From positions 1,054,001 through 1,118,000 of the forward strand of contig NZ_JAGJBZ010000003.1 of assembly GCF_020010925.1 (NCBI RefSeq): a DNA stretch of 64,000 nucleotides, written 5' to 3'. Position 1 is the first letter of the stretch. Each line of letters opens with the position of its first letter. The stretch is from Streptomyces griseiscabiei. Lineage in GTDB: Bacteria > Actinomycetota > Actinomycetes > Streptomycetales > Streptomycetaceae. The translations under genes were made by a program, and so were the position numbers. Of the stretch, positions 43,651 through 54,029 are shown piece by piece. The notes under the pieces were generated by a model. It had not been told where the DNA came from, did no database searches, and worked only from the letters and a program-made list of their open reading frames with translations.

Positions 43651-43965
43651 CTCGCGTTCCACGTTCCTGCACGACGAACGCCCACTTCAACACCTGTCAG
43701 CCCGCTGTGGCACGGAAGTGACCATTCCGCCGAGGTGTCCGTACCGGGCGACGACGACGGCACCCGGGCGTCACCGTCCTCGGGGGATGCGCGGGACGCC
43801 GCGCGCGCCCCTTCCGCGCACCTTCACCTCGCCTCACAAGACCGCCCGCGTCACTCCCTCGTACTGCCCGAACGCCACCCCACCGGCGCCCGTTCCGGTG
43901 GGAACCGGTGCACCCGCGACCGTCGTCACCTGCTCAGACCCGCCCGCGAGCCGAGGAGGCAGCCG
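43651..43965. other. Intergenic region upstream of the first XRE gene
   Basis: About 315 bases with no convincing gene; the frame upstream of 43966 is open but lacks coding character and a ribosome site. Confidence 0.4.
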
Positions 43966-44484
43966 ATGAGCGCCTGGCAGCCGCTGCCGGACGAACTCCC
44001 CCCGGAGGTACGGCATTTCGTCGAGCAGCTGCGCCTGCTGAAGGACCGCACGGGACTCAGCCTCGTCGCGCTCGGCGCGCGCACCGCGTACAGCAAGTCC
44101 TCCTGGCAGCGGTATCTCAACGGCACCCAGCCCCCGCCCCGCCAGGCGGTCGTCGCCCTGTGCCGGGTCGCCGGGGAGGACGCCGACCGCTTCGGCGCGC
44201 GCTGGGAACTGGCCGTACGTGCCTGGCCGCGCCCGGTGCCCCAGACGGTGCCCCCGCACCCGCCGTCGCCGAACCCCGTGAGGGCCGGAGCGGTCGAGCC
44301 GGCCGGGACGGAGGCCGACCCGGAGGCGTACCAGGACGAGCCCACGCTCCCCTGGTGGGACACCCCCGCCGACGAGCCGAAGCCCCGCCCGCCCGGCCGT
44401 ATCGCCCTCTACGCGGCCCTCGCCGTCCTGCTCGCCCTGGCCCTCGTCGGCGCCGCGCTGGTGGGGGCCGTCACCCTGCGATGA
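43966..44484 (+). CDS. Membrane-anchored XRE-family protein (short paralogue)
   Basis: A 172-residue protein. An N-terminal helix-turn-helix of the Xre type lies at about 14-70 (LKDRTGLSLVALGARTAYSKSSWQRYLNG), followed by a Pro-rich linker and one C-terminal membrane helix (about 148-168, YAALAVLLALALVGAALVG). It shares the HTH block almost motif for motif with the gene at 45609 (DELxPxVRxF, YSKxSWxRYLNG, WELAxRAW), so the two are paralogues. ATG 43966 follows GGAGG. Proteins of this layout are thought to be membrane-tethered regulators; the target is unknown. Confidence 0.82.
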   Translation: MSAWQPLPDELPPEVRHFVEQLRLLKDRTGLSLVALGARTAYSKSSWQRYLNGTQPPPRQAVVALCRVAGEDADRFGARWELAVRAWPRPVPQTVPPHPPSPNPVRAGAVEPAGTEADPEAYQDEPTLPWWDTPADEPKPRPPGRIALYAALAVLLALALVGAALVGAVTLR

Positions 44485-44497
44485 CGGCCCCCGGCCC

Positions 44498-44530
44498 GGT
44501 GTGCCGGCGCAGGCAGGGAGCCGGCACACC
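44498..44530. terminator. Convergent terminator
   Basis: GGTGTGCCGGC and GCCGGCACACC form an 11-bp stem between the XRE gene and the convergent secreted-protein gene. Confidence 0.8.
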
Positions 44531-44537
44531 CTTCGGC

Positions 44538-45071
44538 TCAGCCGCGCCAGTCGTACGCGGCCACCTTCCACTTCGAGCCGATGCGGACGTAGTACTCCCC
44601 GTCGAGGCGCTTGAAGGCGACGTCGTGCTCCAGACCGGTGTAGGTGACCCCGCCGTCGCCGTAGGGGCCGTCCAGGAAGCCGTCGGCCTGGCCGAACGTC
44701 TCCTTGCCGACGATGCCGTCGACGTCCTCCAGATCCTCCCGCGCCTGCCAGTACTTGGTCGCCGAGCGGGTCTTCCAGCCGAAGATCCCGTCGATGTCCC
44801 CCTGGGTGAAGGTGTGCAGACCCCCGCCGGAGTCCTTCCACTTGGCGCCGTCGGCGTACAGGACGCTCTGCCACAGCCGCGTGGCGTTGCTCTTCGCGTG
44901 CGAGCCGACGGACAGCGTGCCCTCGTCGCCCCAGTCGTTGTACGCGGCTCCGGAGCCGTCGACGACGTACGCCCCGGAAGCCGTGGCGAGCGGGGCGGTG
45001 ACTCCGAGCGCGAGTCCGGCCGACGCCGTCACGGCGACCGCTCCGAGCAGCAGCCTGGCCTTGAGTTGCAT
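44538..45071 (-). CDS. Secreted peptidoglycan-binding-like protein
   Basis: A 177-residue exported protein. The signal peptide has a clear core (LLLGAVAVTASAGLALGV) and cleavage after ATASG or so. The mature part contains two peptidoglycan-binding-like repeats (LWQSVLYADG, then DIDGIFGWKTRSATKYWQ; VDGIVGKETFGQADGFL), as in PG_binding_1, and a C-terminal beta region (YYVRIGSKWKVAAYDW). ATG 45071 follows GGGGGA. It lies between the two XRE paralogues. It could be an effector or ligand carrier of those regulators; that is inference. Confidence 0.78.
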   Translation of the reverse strand: MQLKARLLLGAVAVTASAGLALGVTAPLATASGAYVVDGSGAAYNDWGDEGTLSVGSHAKSNATRLWQSVLYADGAKWKDSGGGLHTFTQGDIDGIFGWKTRSATKYWQAREDLEDVDGIVGKETFGQADGFLDGPYGDGGVTYTGLEHDVAFKRLDGEYYVRIGSKWKVAAYDWRG

Positions 45072-45608
45072 GTGATCCCCCTGGTCCCCGTTGACCTTCC
45101 GACCTTCACCGACGCACAGGGTTCGCACGAGCCCCTGTTCGTCTCTGTGCTCGATTCGCGTGACTGTGCTTGTGTGGTCGGTGTGTCGATGTGTTGACAA
45201 GTTCGAGGATTTGCCATCGACTCGCTCAACACCAGGGCTAAAGTGAGCATTTGGGACGGTCCGGGACGTCCCGTGCGGGGACCTGCGATTCCGCCCGGAC
45301 AGCCGGGATACCGGCGGGACGCCGGTGGGACACTGGACCGCGGACCGTCGAGGGGGCGCGCGACGGCGCGCGATCAGCCCGAAATGCTCCCGCACGCCCC
45401 TTTCCCGGGAACTGACATCCCGACCGGGCGCATCCCAGTGGGTAGGCCAGAACGGGGCTCCGCGGAGGGCCCGGAGCAGGTCCCGGACCAGGATTCAGCG
45501 AGGGTGTCATGCGCGGTACGGAGATAGGGACAGTGGGCGCGGGGGGACAATCCAGAGCCGTACGGAGACGCGTACGGAGATCCGTACGGGGGGAAGAGGG
45601 GGGAAGCA
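45072..45608. other. Divergent intergenic region between the secreted protein and the second XRE gene
   Basis: About 540 bases. A near-consensus TTGACA at 45193-45198 on the plus strand lies in an inverted repeat GTGTTGA/TCAACAC (about 45191-45232). The 3' part is purine-rich, with TACGGAGA repeats and a GGGGGAAGAGGGGGGAAG ribosome site before 45609. No gene or RNA class is recognised. Confidence 0.4.
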
Positions 45609-46961
45609 ATGCCTCGTTGGAGGGCCTTGCCGGATGAGCTCGATCCACAGGTCAGGGAGTTCGCGGGCCAGTTGCGCCGGCTCGTCGACCGCAGTGGGCT
45701 GAGCATCGCCGCGGTGGCCGACCGCACGGGCTACAGCAAGACGTCCTGGGAGCGGTATCTCAACGGCAGACTGCTCGCGCCGAAAGGCGCGATCGTCGCG
45801 TTGGCCGAGGTGACCGGTACCGATCCCGTCCATCTGACCACCATGTGGGAGCTGGCCGAACGCGCGTGGAGCCGTTCGGAGATGCGCCACGACATGACCA
45901 TGGAAGCGATCCGTATCTCCCAGGCGCGCGCCGCCCTGGGCGAGACGGGCGGTCAGGCCACCGTCAAGGGCGGCGGCCGCAACGGCAGGGCGGGCCGCAG
46001 CGCCACCGCGACCCCGGGGGTGGCGGGCCCGGCGGGCGTCTCGCCGACCGTCCCACCGCAGCCGCGTTCCTCCGGCGGCGACCGCAACTCGCGCCCGCCG
46101 TACGGGGGTTCGAGCACAGCGGTCCCCGGGACGGCCCCGCCCTCGGCCTCCTCGTCCTCCTCGTCGTCCTCCACCTCCGCTCCGCCGTACGGCGGCGGCA
46201 CGGGAGCGGTCGCCGGCGGCGCGCCGCGCGTCAGCTGGGGCGCCAAGCCCCCGCAGTCGGCCTCGTCCCCGTCGGCCTCGTTCCCGTCGGCGGCACCGTC
46301 GTCGCCATCGGTGCCGTCGTCCTCGCCGGCCTCGGTCTCCACCTCGTCGTCCGGCGGTGCGCAGGGCCCCGGTGGTGCGCAGGGCTCCGGCGGCGTCCCG
46401 GCGCCGTCCGGGGTCTTCGGTCCGCCGCCCGGTGGCGGCGGTCGTCCCGACGACGGCGACTCCCGGCCGAAGCGGCGGGTGACGATGTTCCTCGCGGGAG
46501 CCGTCGGCGCGCTCGTCGTGATCGCGGCCGCCTTTCTCCTCACCGACGGTGGCGGCAAGGGGCAGGCGGGGGACAAGCCGTCCGTGTCCCCGTCGACGTC
46601 GATCGGCACCGACCCCGACCTCCCGGCCGGGGTGAAGTGCAGCGGCGAGGGCTGCGAGGGCAAGGACCCGGAGACCATGGGATGCATCGGCAACCTCGTC
46701 CGGACCACCGACGAGGCCACGATCGGCACCACGAGGGTCGAGGTCCGCTACAGCAAGACCTGCCAGGCCGCCTGGGCCCGGATCACCGGCGCCGCCCAGG
46801 GCGACGAGGTCCAGGTCACGGTCGGTACGAAGAAGCAGACCGCCGCCATCGAAGCGGCCGGCGACAACATCGCCTACACACAGATGGTCGCGGTGAAGGA
46901 CGCGGGCGAGGCCACGGCCTGCGCCACGCTGGCCTCAGGGCAGAAGGGCTGCACGGGCTAG
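45609..46961 (+). CDS. Membrane-anchored XRE-family protein with DUF2690 domain
   Basis: A 450-residue protein. N-terminal Xre-type helix-turn-helix (about 14-70, VDRSGLSIAAVADRTGYSKTSWERYLNG), a long Ser/Pro/Gly-rich linker (about 115-290), one membrane helix (about 297-317, TMFLAGAVGALVVIAAAFLL) and an extracytoplasmic DUF2690-type domain with conserved Cys (CSGEGCEGKDPETMGC, KTCQAAW, ATACATL). This couples a cytoplasmic DNA-binding domain to an outside sensor. ATG 45609 has an extended purine ribosome site. The TAG stop (46959-46961) is part of a CTAG that borders a MITE-like element, so the last codon sits against the insertion. Confidence 0.88.
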   Translation: MPRWRALPDELDPQVREFAGQLRRLVDRSGLSIAAVADRTGYSKTSWERYLNGRLLAPKGAIVALAEVTGTDPVHLTTMWELAERAWSRSEMRHDMTMEAIRISQARAALGETGGQATVKGGGRNGRAGRSATATPGVAGPAGVSPTVPPQPRSSGGDRNSRPPYGGSSTAVPGTAPPSASSSSSSSSTSAPPYGGGTGAVAGGAPRVSWGAKPPQSASSPSASFPSAAPSSPSVPSSSPASVSTSSSGGAQGPGGAQGSGGVPAPSGVFGPPPGGGGRPDDGDSRPKRRVTMFLAGAVGALVVIAAAFLLTDGGGKGQAGDKPSVSPSTSIGTDPDLPAGVKCSGEGCEGKDPETMGCIGNLVRTTDEATIGTTRVEVRYSKTCQAAWARITGAAQGDEVQVTVGTKKQTAAIEAAGDNIAYTQMVAVKDAGEATACATLASGQKGCTG

Positions 46962-47170
46962 GGCCTGTCTTCAAATTCCCGTCGTCGCCCGAAGGGCGGC
47001 CCCGCGGCGTCGTGGGGGTACCTCCCGGTCGAGCGAAGCCGAGACTGGGGGAGCGTGCTCTTGGCGTGCCGGGCCCTGATCCGCGTACTGGACGTACTCG
47101 GGTCAGGGCCCGGTGCGGTGAGAGTGCGTGCATGGCGTCGCGGGGCAGGCGGGAATTTGAAGACAGGCCC
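46961..47170. mobile_element. MITE-like element A, 21-bp perfect terminal inverted repeats
   Basis: GGGCCTGTCTTCAAATTCCC at 46961 and its exact reverse complement ending at 47170 (21 matched bases in all) bound a 210-bp non-coding element. CTAG stands at both ends (46958-46961 and 47170-47173), consistent with a CTAG/TA target duplication as made by IS5-type transposases. The interior holds the dispersed core repeat (GGGGGTACCTCCCGGTCGAGC, 47014-47056) and a segment homologous to element B. The upstream gene's stop codon is the left target TAG. Confidence 0.8.
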
Positions 47171-48599
<1,429 letters not shown>

Positions 48600-48640
48600 G
48601 CCGTCCCGAGTCCGCCCCCGCGGCATTAGCTCACCCACGC

Positions 48641-48674
48641 AGGCCCTGTCCCGGTTTCCGCCGGGACGGGGCCT
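48641..48674. terminator. Terminator after mdh
   Basis: AGGCCCTGTCCCGG and CCGGGACGGGGCCT form a 14-bp stem with one G-U type mismatch and a six-base loop, 41 bases after the mdh stop. Confidence 0.8.
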
Positions 48675-48745
48675 GTTGGGCGTGTACGCCGCTATCGTCG
48701 GTTCACGCACGTCGTGAGGATGCCGACGGCAGCGAGGGGGAGATG

Positions 48746-49570
48746 ATGACGCGCTGGGACCCGCACCAAGGACGCTGGGTGGACGACCCTCCCGGACGAG
48801 GCGGCCCGTGGCCGCGCACGATCGCCGTCATCGCCCTCGCGGCGCTGCTCGGCGGTGGCGTCGGCTTCGGGGTGTGGACCCTGTTCCGGGACGACGGCAC
48901 GACCCGTACGACCTCCGCGAACAGCTCCACCGACAGCTCCGCCGACGACTCCCCGTCCAGATCCGCGCCCTCCGCCCCGGCGGCGGACCCGAAGAAGGAC
49001 GCGAGCGGCGGCGGGGCGAGCGGCGGGAGCGGCGACCAGGCCTCACCCGAGGCATCGGACACGGGCTCCGACCCGGGCGGGGACACCGACGCGGGTGGCG
49101 CACCGGGCTATGTGCGTTCCGACGACCCGGCCGGCTTCACCGTCGACGTCCCCTCCGGCTGGGACCGCACCGCCAGGACGCCGAGCGGCAAGCCCACGGT
49201 CGTCACCTACGACTCCCCGGACGGCGCCCGCACACTTCAGCTCTTCCAGGTCAGCGAGGACACCCCCGCCGAGTCCATGGACCTGGCGGAGAACGAGAAC
49301 TACGGCTTCGCCCGCCTCCCCGGCTACCGCGTCCTGGAGCGTTCCGCCGCCGACGACGACAGCTACTCCGAGGTCGTCTACCGCTTCGACGGCGAAGGCG
49401 ACCGGGGCCCCCGCCGGGTCGTCGACCACCGCTTCCGCACGGCCGACGGCACGATCTACGGAGTCCGCCTCAGCGCCCCCGAGCCGACCCCGCTCGCCGA
49501 ACTGCGCGAGCCGGTCACCATGGTCGTCACGACCCTGTGCCCGACGGGGGCGACCTGCGTACGGGGGTGA
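48746..49570 (+). CDS. Membrane-anchored extracytoplasmic protein of unknown function
   Basis: A 274-residue protein. A short cytoplasmic N-terminus with [11 protein letters not shown] is followed by a single membrane helix (about 25-48, [20 protein letters not shown]), a Ser/Asp/Gly-rich linker to about 120, and an external beta-rich domain of about 150 residues ([12 protein letters not shown], then [30 protein letters not shown]) of the kind seen beside serine/threonine kinases or as lipoprotein-like domains. ATG 48746 is chosen over the adjacent 48743 for spacing to GAGGGGGAG. The last 44 bases overlap the convergent epoxide hydrolase gene. Confidence 0.78.
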   Translation: MTRWDPHQGRWVDDPPGRGGPWPRTIAVIALAALLGGGVGFGVWTLFRDDGTTRTTSANSSTDSSADDSPSRSAPSAPAADPKKDASGGGASGGSGDQASPEASDTGSDPGGDTDAGGAPGYVRSDDPAGFTVDVPSGWDRTARTPSGKPTVVTYDSPDGARTLQLFQVSEDTPAESMDLAENENYGFARLPGYRVLERSAADDDSYSEVVYRFDGEGDRGPRRVVDHRFRTADGTIYGVRLSAPEPTPLAELREPVTMVVTTLCPTGATCVRG

Positions 49571-50843
49571 GCGCGGGCCCAGCCTCGGCCGGCGCGACGG
49601 CCCGAGCCTCTCGCAGCTGCCGGAAGAACTCCCGTACGTCCCCGACGAGCGGCTCCGGTGCCTCCATGGAGAGGAAGTGGCCCCCGCGTTCGAGTTCCGT
49701 CCACCGCACGACGTCGTGGTCCCGCTCCGCCCAGCGCCGGATCGTCACATCATGCGCGGACACCAGCACGGCGGTGGGCACCCGCCCGCCAGCGGGCTCG
49801 TCCCAGCCACCGCCACCCTCGTCACCCCAGGAACTCGCGGAGACCTCCTCGTAGTAGATCTGCGCCGCCGAGGCGGCCGTGCCGGTGAACCAGTACAGCG
49901 AGATGTTCGTCAGCATGCGGTCCCGGTCGACGGCGGCCTCCGGCAGACCGTCCTCCGGGTCGGTGAGCTCCTTGAACTTCTCGACGATCCAGGCCAGTTG
50001 CCCCACGGGGGAGTCCGTGAGCCCGTACGCCACCGTCTGCGGCCGCTTGGAATTGCACTGGAGGTAGCCGTCGTTGAAGTCCTGCATGGTCTGCCAGCGC
50101 CGCTGCTCGACCTCGCTGAGGCCGTCCGTCTCGCCCTCCGCCCCGACCGGGAAGGTGATCAGGCCGTTGACATGGACCCCGATGACCCGCTCCGGCGCCT
50201 GCTTGCCCATCTCGGGGGCGATCCACGACCCGGTGTCGTATCCCTGGACGCCGTAACGCTCGTACCCCAGCCGGGACATCAGGCCGGTGAGCACCGAGGC
50301 CGTCCGCGCCGCGTTCATGCCCGGCCCCGCCAGCGGCGTGGAGAAACCGAACCCCGGCAGCGAGGGCACGACCACGTGGAACGCGTCGTCCGGGTCCCCG
50401 CCGTGCGCCCGGGGATCGGACAGCGGCCCGATGACGTCGAGGAAGTCCACCACCGAGCCCGGCCAGCCGTGCAGCAACATCAAAGGCGTGGCCCCCGGCT
50501 CCGGCGACCGCACATGCAGGAAGTGGAGGTTCTGCCCCTCGATCTCCGTCGTGTACTGGGCGCAGGCGTTCACCGCCGCCTCCTCGGCCCGCCAGTCGTA
50601 GCCGGTGCGCCAGTACTCGGCGAGTTCCCTCAGATACCCCACCGGCACACCCCGGCTCCACCCGACACCGGGCAGTTCGTCGGGCCAGCGGGTCCCGGCC
50701 AGCCGTTCGCGCAGGTCGTCGAGCCGGTCCTGTGGGATCGCGATCCGGAAGGGTGCGGGGTCGAGCGGGGGTGCGGGCGGGGGAGCCGTCTCCGGTGCCG
50801 ACAGAGGGGCCGTGCCGGGTGCCGGCGTGTTCGTCTTCTCCAT
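49527..50843 (-). CDS. Epoxide hydrolase
   Basis: A 438-residue alpha/beta hydrolase with the N-terminal EPHX region ([25 protein letters not shown]). The oxyanion motif LLHGWPGS is followed by the nucleophile Asp in VQGYDTGSW, and the C-terminal His lies in [10 protein letters not shown]. Such enzymes open epoxides to diols. The ATG at 50843 is just 57 bases from the divergent WYL regulator start and lacks a clear ribosome site, so the message may be leaderless; TAGCGT nine bases upstream could be the -10. A Pro/Ala-rich N-terminal extension precedes the fold. The 3' end overlaps the convergent gene by 44 bases. Confidence 0.88.
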   Translation of the reverse strand: MEKTNTPAPGTAPLSAPETAPPPAPPLDPAPFRIAIPQDRLDDLRERLAGTRWPDELPGVGWSRGVPVGYLRELAEYWRTGYDWRAEEAAVNACAQYTTEIEGQNLHFLHVRSPEPGATPLMLLHGWPGSVVDFLDVIGPLSDPRAHGGDPDDAFHVVVPSLPGFGFSTPLAGPGMNAARTASVLTGLMSRLGYERYGVQGYDTGSWIAPEMGKQAPERVIGVHVNGLITFPVGAEGETDGLSEVEQRRWQTMQDFNDGYLQCNSKRPQTVAYGLTDSPVGQLAWIVEKFKELTDPEDGLPEAAVDRDRMLTNISLYWFTGTAASAAQIYYEEVSASSWGDEGGGGWDEPAGGRVPTAVLVSAHDVTIRRWAERDHDVVRWTELERGGHFLSMEAPEPLVGDVREFFRQLREARAVAPAEAGPALTPVRRSPPSGTGS

Positions 50844-50900
50844 GGCGTCGACGCTACGGACCGGTTGGGTCACCTTCGGTCCTAACTCTGCGGCACCCTC

Positions 50901-51899
50901 ATGACCATGCTGGAGACCTCCGGGAGACTGCTGAGACTGCTCGCCCTGCTGCAGACCCACCGCGACCACGACCGCTCCGGCGCCGAACTCGCCGAACACC
51001 TCGGCGTCAGCCGTCGCACCCTGCGCCGGGACATCGAGCGCCTGCGCGAACTCGGCTACCCCGTGCACGCCGTCCGGGGCGCCGCCGGCTACCGGCTGGG
51101 CGCCGGGGCGAGCCTGCCGCCGCTGCTGCTCGACGACGAGGAGGCCGTCGCCGTCGTGGTCGGCCTGCGCACCGCCGCCGACGGCACGGTCACCGGTATC
51201 GAGGACGCCTCGCTGCGCGCCCTCACCAAACTGGAACAGGTGCTGCCCTCCCGTCTGCGCCACCGGGTCACCACCCTGCGCACCACCACCGTACGAGCCG
51301 GCGCGGCCCCGGCTCCCCGGGTCTCGCCGGACACCCTGCTGACCGTCGCCGAGGCCTGCCGTCGCCACGAACGGCTCCGGTTCGACTACGCCGGCCCTCA
51401 CCCGACGACCCCCGACACCCACCTCGCCCCACCCGTCCGCACCGTCGAACCGCACCGTCTCGTCAGCTTCGACCGGCGCTGGTACCTCGTCGCCTGGGAC
51501 CTCGACCGCGCGGACTGGCGGACCTTCCGGGTCGACCGCCTCGTGCCCCGCACCCCGACCGGGCCGCGCTTCACCCCGCGCGCACTGCCCGACGGCGACG
51601 CGGCGACCTATCTCGCCCACCGTCTGTCGTCCCGGGCCTGGCCCTTCCGCGCCACCGTCACCCTGCACGAACCGGCCGCGTCGGCAGGGGAGCGGCTCTG
51701 GCCCGGCATGGGTGTGCTCGAACCCCTCGGCGACGACCGGTGTCTGCTGCATCTGGGCGCCGAGACCCCCCGGGACCTCGCGTGGATGATCACGACCATG
51801 GACGCCGACTTCACCCTCGACGGCTCCGCGCCACCCGAACTCGTCGACGCCCTGCGGGCCCAGGCGACCCGGTCCCTGAAGGCGATCGAACGCCTCTGA
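50901..51899 (+). CDS. WYL-domain transcriptional regulator
   Basis: A 332-residue DeoR-type regulator: N-terminal HTH_11 (about 14-60, [22 protein letters not shown]) and a WYL ligand-binding domain (about 140-230, ending [22 protein letters not shown]). The WYL name-motif appears as WYLVAW. ATG 50901 with no strong ribosome site suggests a leaderless or weakly translated message. Divergent from the epoxide hydrolase with 57 bases between starts, it most likely controls that gene and itself. Confidence 0.88.
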   Translation: MTMLETSGRLLRLLALLQTHRDHDRSGAELAEHLGVSRRTLRRDIERLRELGYPVHAVRGAAGYRLGAGASLPPLLLDDEEAVAVVVGLRTAADGTVTGIEDASLRALTKLEQVLPSRLRHRVTTLRTTTVRAGAAPAPRVSPDTLLTVAEACRRHERLRFDYAGPHPTTPDTHLAPPVRTVEPHRLVSFDRRWYLVAWDLDRADWRTFRVDRLVPRTPTGPRFTPRALPDGDAATYLAHRLSSRAWPFRATVTLHEPAASAGERLWPGMGVLEPLGDDRCLLHLGAETPRDLAWMITTMDADFTLDGSAPPELVDALRAQATRSLKAIERL

Positions 51900-52003
51900 C
51901 CGTGCCCGCACACCCGGTTGGCCCCGGACGGGAGTCGATCACTAGTCTGAGCGCCGATAAAGCGCACATAAAGAGGGCCTTCGGGCCCGACGGGGGAGCA
52001 CAC

Positions 52004-52387
52004 ATGGGAGAACAGCGCAGGCGGCTGCGGTCCAGCACAGTGGTACTCGGCGGGATGGGCGTCGTCGCGGCGGCCCTGACCTCCTGCGGTTCCGATCCGG
52101 ACCGCCGCTGCGTGGACCGTGACAGCTACGACTACGCCAACGGCTACCAGGTCATCGCCGACAAGAACTGCAACTCCGGCTCCAGTTCCTCGTCGTCGTA
52201 CGGCAAGAACCGCAAGAGCAACAGCAGCGGCAACCGCGGCCGGGGCGACTCGGCCGACGCCGCCTGGTACTACGACGCCGAGGTCAGCGGCGGCCGGGCC
52301 GACCACGGCACCTTCAGCCGCAGCGAGGCCGTCGACCGGGACGGCTTCGGCTGCTCGGGCGACGGCTCCGGCTCCGGCGGCGGCTGA
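52004..52387 (+). CDS. Small lipoprotein (YgiB/DUF1190-like)
   Basis: A 127-residue lipoprotein: hydrophobic segment and lipobox LTS-Cys at about residues 25-28 (VAAALTSCGSD). The mature part has CVDRDSYDYANGY, a Ser/Lys/Asn-rich linker and a C-terminal motif (WYYDAEVSGGRADHGTFSRS, then GFGCSG) that matches the style of E. coli YgiB/YjfM. ATG 52004 follows GGGGGAG. It lies 30 bases before a YgiC-like ATP-grasp gene, the same pairing as E. coli ygiBC. Confidence 0.78.
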   Translation: MGEQRRRLRSSTVVLGGMGVVAAALTSCGSDPDRRCVDRDSYDYANGYQVIADKNCNSGSSSSSSYGKNRKSNSSGNRGRGDSADAAWYYDAEVSGGRADHGTFSRSEAVDRDGFGCSGDGSGSGGG

Positions 52388-52417
52388 CCCGGCGGACGAG
52401 GCGGACGAGACAGAGTC

Positions 52418-53602
52418 ATGGAACGCCGCACCATCGAACCCCGCCCCGGCTGGCAGAAGACCGTCGAGGACCAGGGGCTCATCTACCCGCTGACCCGGCA
52501 CCCGGACGACTCCCTGCGCCCCTACTGGGACGAGAGCGCGTACTACGTCTTCTCGCTCCCCGAGGTCGAGGCGCTGGAGGAGGTCGTCGAGGAACTCCAC
52601 GGCATGTGCCTGGCGGCGGCCGAGCACATCGTGGCCGAGGACCGCTTCGCCGACCTCGGCATCACCGACCCGCGCCTCGCCGGTCTGGTCGCCGAGGCAT
52701 GGCGCCGACGGGCCGAACTGCCGTCCGTCTACGGCCGCTTCGACCTCCGCTACGACGGGAGCGGCCCCGCCAAGCTGCTGGAGTACAACGCCGACACCCC
52801 GACCTCGCTCGTCGAGGCGGCGAGCCCGCAGTGGTTCTGGATGGAGGAGCGCTTCCCGGGCGCCGACCAGTGGAACTCCCTCCACGAACGCCTCGTCGAC
52901 GCCTGGAGGAAGCAGGCGCCCCTCCTTCCGCCCGGCAGTCCCCTGTACTTCGCGCACTCCGCCGGGGACGAGCTGGGCGAGGACCTGATGACGGTCGCCT
53001 ATCTGAAGGAGACCGCCGAGCAGGCCGGCCTCGACACCGACTGGATCTCCATGGAGGACATCGGCTGGGACCGGCTCTCCGAACGCTTCGTCGACAGGAA
53101 ACTCCGCTTCATCCGCAGCGTCTTCAAGCTCTATCCCTGGGAGTGGCTCACCACCGACCGCTTCGCCCCGCACGTCCTCGCCACCCTCGACAACGGCGGC
53201 GGCACCGGGACCACGATGTGGATCGAGCCCGCCTGGAAGATGCTCCTCAGCAACAAGGCCCTCCTCGCCATCCTCTGGGAGCTGTACCCCGGCCATCCGA
53301 ACCTCCTCCCCGCCCATCTCGACGGCCCCCGCGAACTGGCCGCCACCACCGGCTACGTCGCCAAACCGCTGCTCGGCCGCGAAGGCGCTGGCGTCACCCT
53401 CCACCCGCCGGGTGCCGACCCCGTCCTCCGTGAAGAGCCCTGCTGCTACCAGGAGTTGGCACCCCTGCCCGCCTTCGACGGCAACCATGTCGTCCTCGGC
53501 GCCTGGGTCGTCGAGAACGAGTCCGCCGGCCTCGGCATCCGCGAGTCCTCGGGCCTCGTCACCGACGAATACGCCCGCTTCCTGCCCCATGTGATCCTCT
53601 AG
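52418..53602 (+). CDS. Glutathionylspermidine-synthase-family ATP-grasp protein (YgiC-like)
   Basis: A 394-residue ATP-grasp protein of the glutathionylspermidine synthase family. Conserved blocks include YGRFDLRYDG, AKLLEYNADTPTSLVEA (the LEYNADTPT signature), PAWKMLLSNKALLAIL and the C-terminal YVAKPLLGREGAGV loop. Unlike E. coli Gsp it lacks the amidase domain, like YgiC/YjfC. It probably ligates an amine to a carboxylate; its real substrate is unknown. ATG 52418 is 30 bases behind the lipoprotein gene. Its TAG stop (53600-53602) is within the CTAG at the edge of MITE-like element B. Confidence 0.9.
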   Translation: MERRTIEPRPGWQKTVEDQGLIYPLTRHPDDSLRPYWDESAYYVFSLPEVEALEEVVEELHGMCLAAAEHIVAEDRFADLGITDPRLAGLVAEAWRRRAELPSVYGRFDLRYDGSGPAKLLEYNADTPTSLVEAASPQWFWMEERFPGADQWNSLHERLVDAWRKQAPLLPPGSPLYFAHSAGDELGEDLMTVAYLKETAEQAGLDTDWISMEDIGWDRLSERFVDRKLRFIRSVFKLYPWEWLTTDRFAPHVLATLDNGGGTGTTMWIEPAWKMLLSNKALLAILWELYPGHPNLLPAHLDGPRELAATTGYVAKPLLGREGAGVTLHPPGADPVLREEPCCYQELAPLPAFDGNHVVLGAWVVENESAGLGIRESSGLVTDEYARFLPHVIL

Positions 53603-53800
53603 TGCCGCGGCAGGCAACGTTTGCCCGTCAAGGAGCGGCGTCCGGTGCGTGCTCTCGGCGTGCCGGGTGCGAGCCCTCGTACTGGATGTACTTGGGCTTG
53701 TGCCCGGTGCGGCGGTGGGGGCCCCTCCCGCTCGAGCGAAGCCGAGAGTGGGGGAGCGTGCCGGGCGTCGCGACGGGGCGAACGTTGCCTGTCGCGGCAC
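53602..53800. mobile_element. MITE-like element B, 25-bp terminal inverted repeats
   Basis: GTGCCGCGGCAGGCAACGTT and five further bases at the left end match the inverted right end (53776-53800) in 23 of 25 positions. CTAG flanks both sides (53599-53602 and 53800-53803). The 199-bp element has no open gene. Its interior shares with element A the core repeat (TCGAGCGAAGCCGAGA, 53717-53757) and the segment GTGCTCTCGGCGTGCCGGG with its neighbour TACTGGATGTACT. The left CTAG contains the upstream gene's stop codon. Confidence 0.8.
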
Positions 53801-53911
53801 TAGCGCGCCGGACAGCACACCGGACGGCGCGCCCCGGAGCGGACCGGCGCGCCGTCGTTCGTATGGTGGACGCCGGGGCTCCGCTGTCTCCGGCGCCCGA
53901 TAGGGTGACCC

Positions 53912-53995
53912 GCAGGGCCGTGACTGGCGCGCTGGGATGGGACGGACCATCGGGGAGCGGCCCGGGACAGATGAGTGCCGTGCGCCTGGGCCGTA
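53912..53995 (+). ncRNA. ZTP (pfl) riboswitch upstream of glyA
   Basis: The leader shows the pfl consensus in order: GCCGTGACTGGCG (53917-53929), CATCGGGGAGCGGCCCGG (about 53948-53965) and GTGCGCCTGGGC (53980-53991). A TAGGGT -10 box lies just upstream (53901-53906). This class binds ZTP/ZMP and turns on one-carbon genes when 10-formyl-THF is short. It ends 35 bases before the glyA start. Confidence 0.88.
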
Positions 53996-54029
53996 CCGTG
54001 AACGCTGAACACGACGTCCGGAGGTCCCC

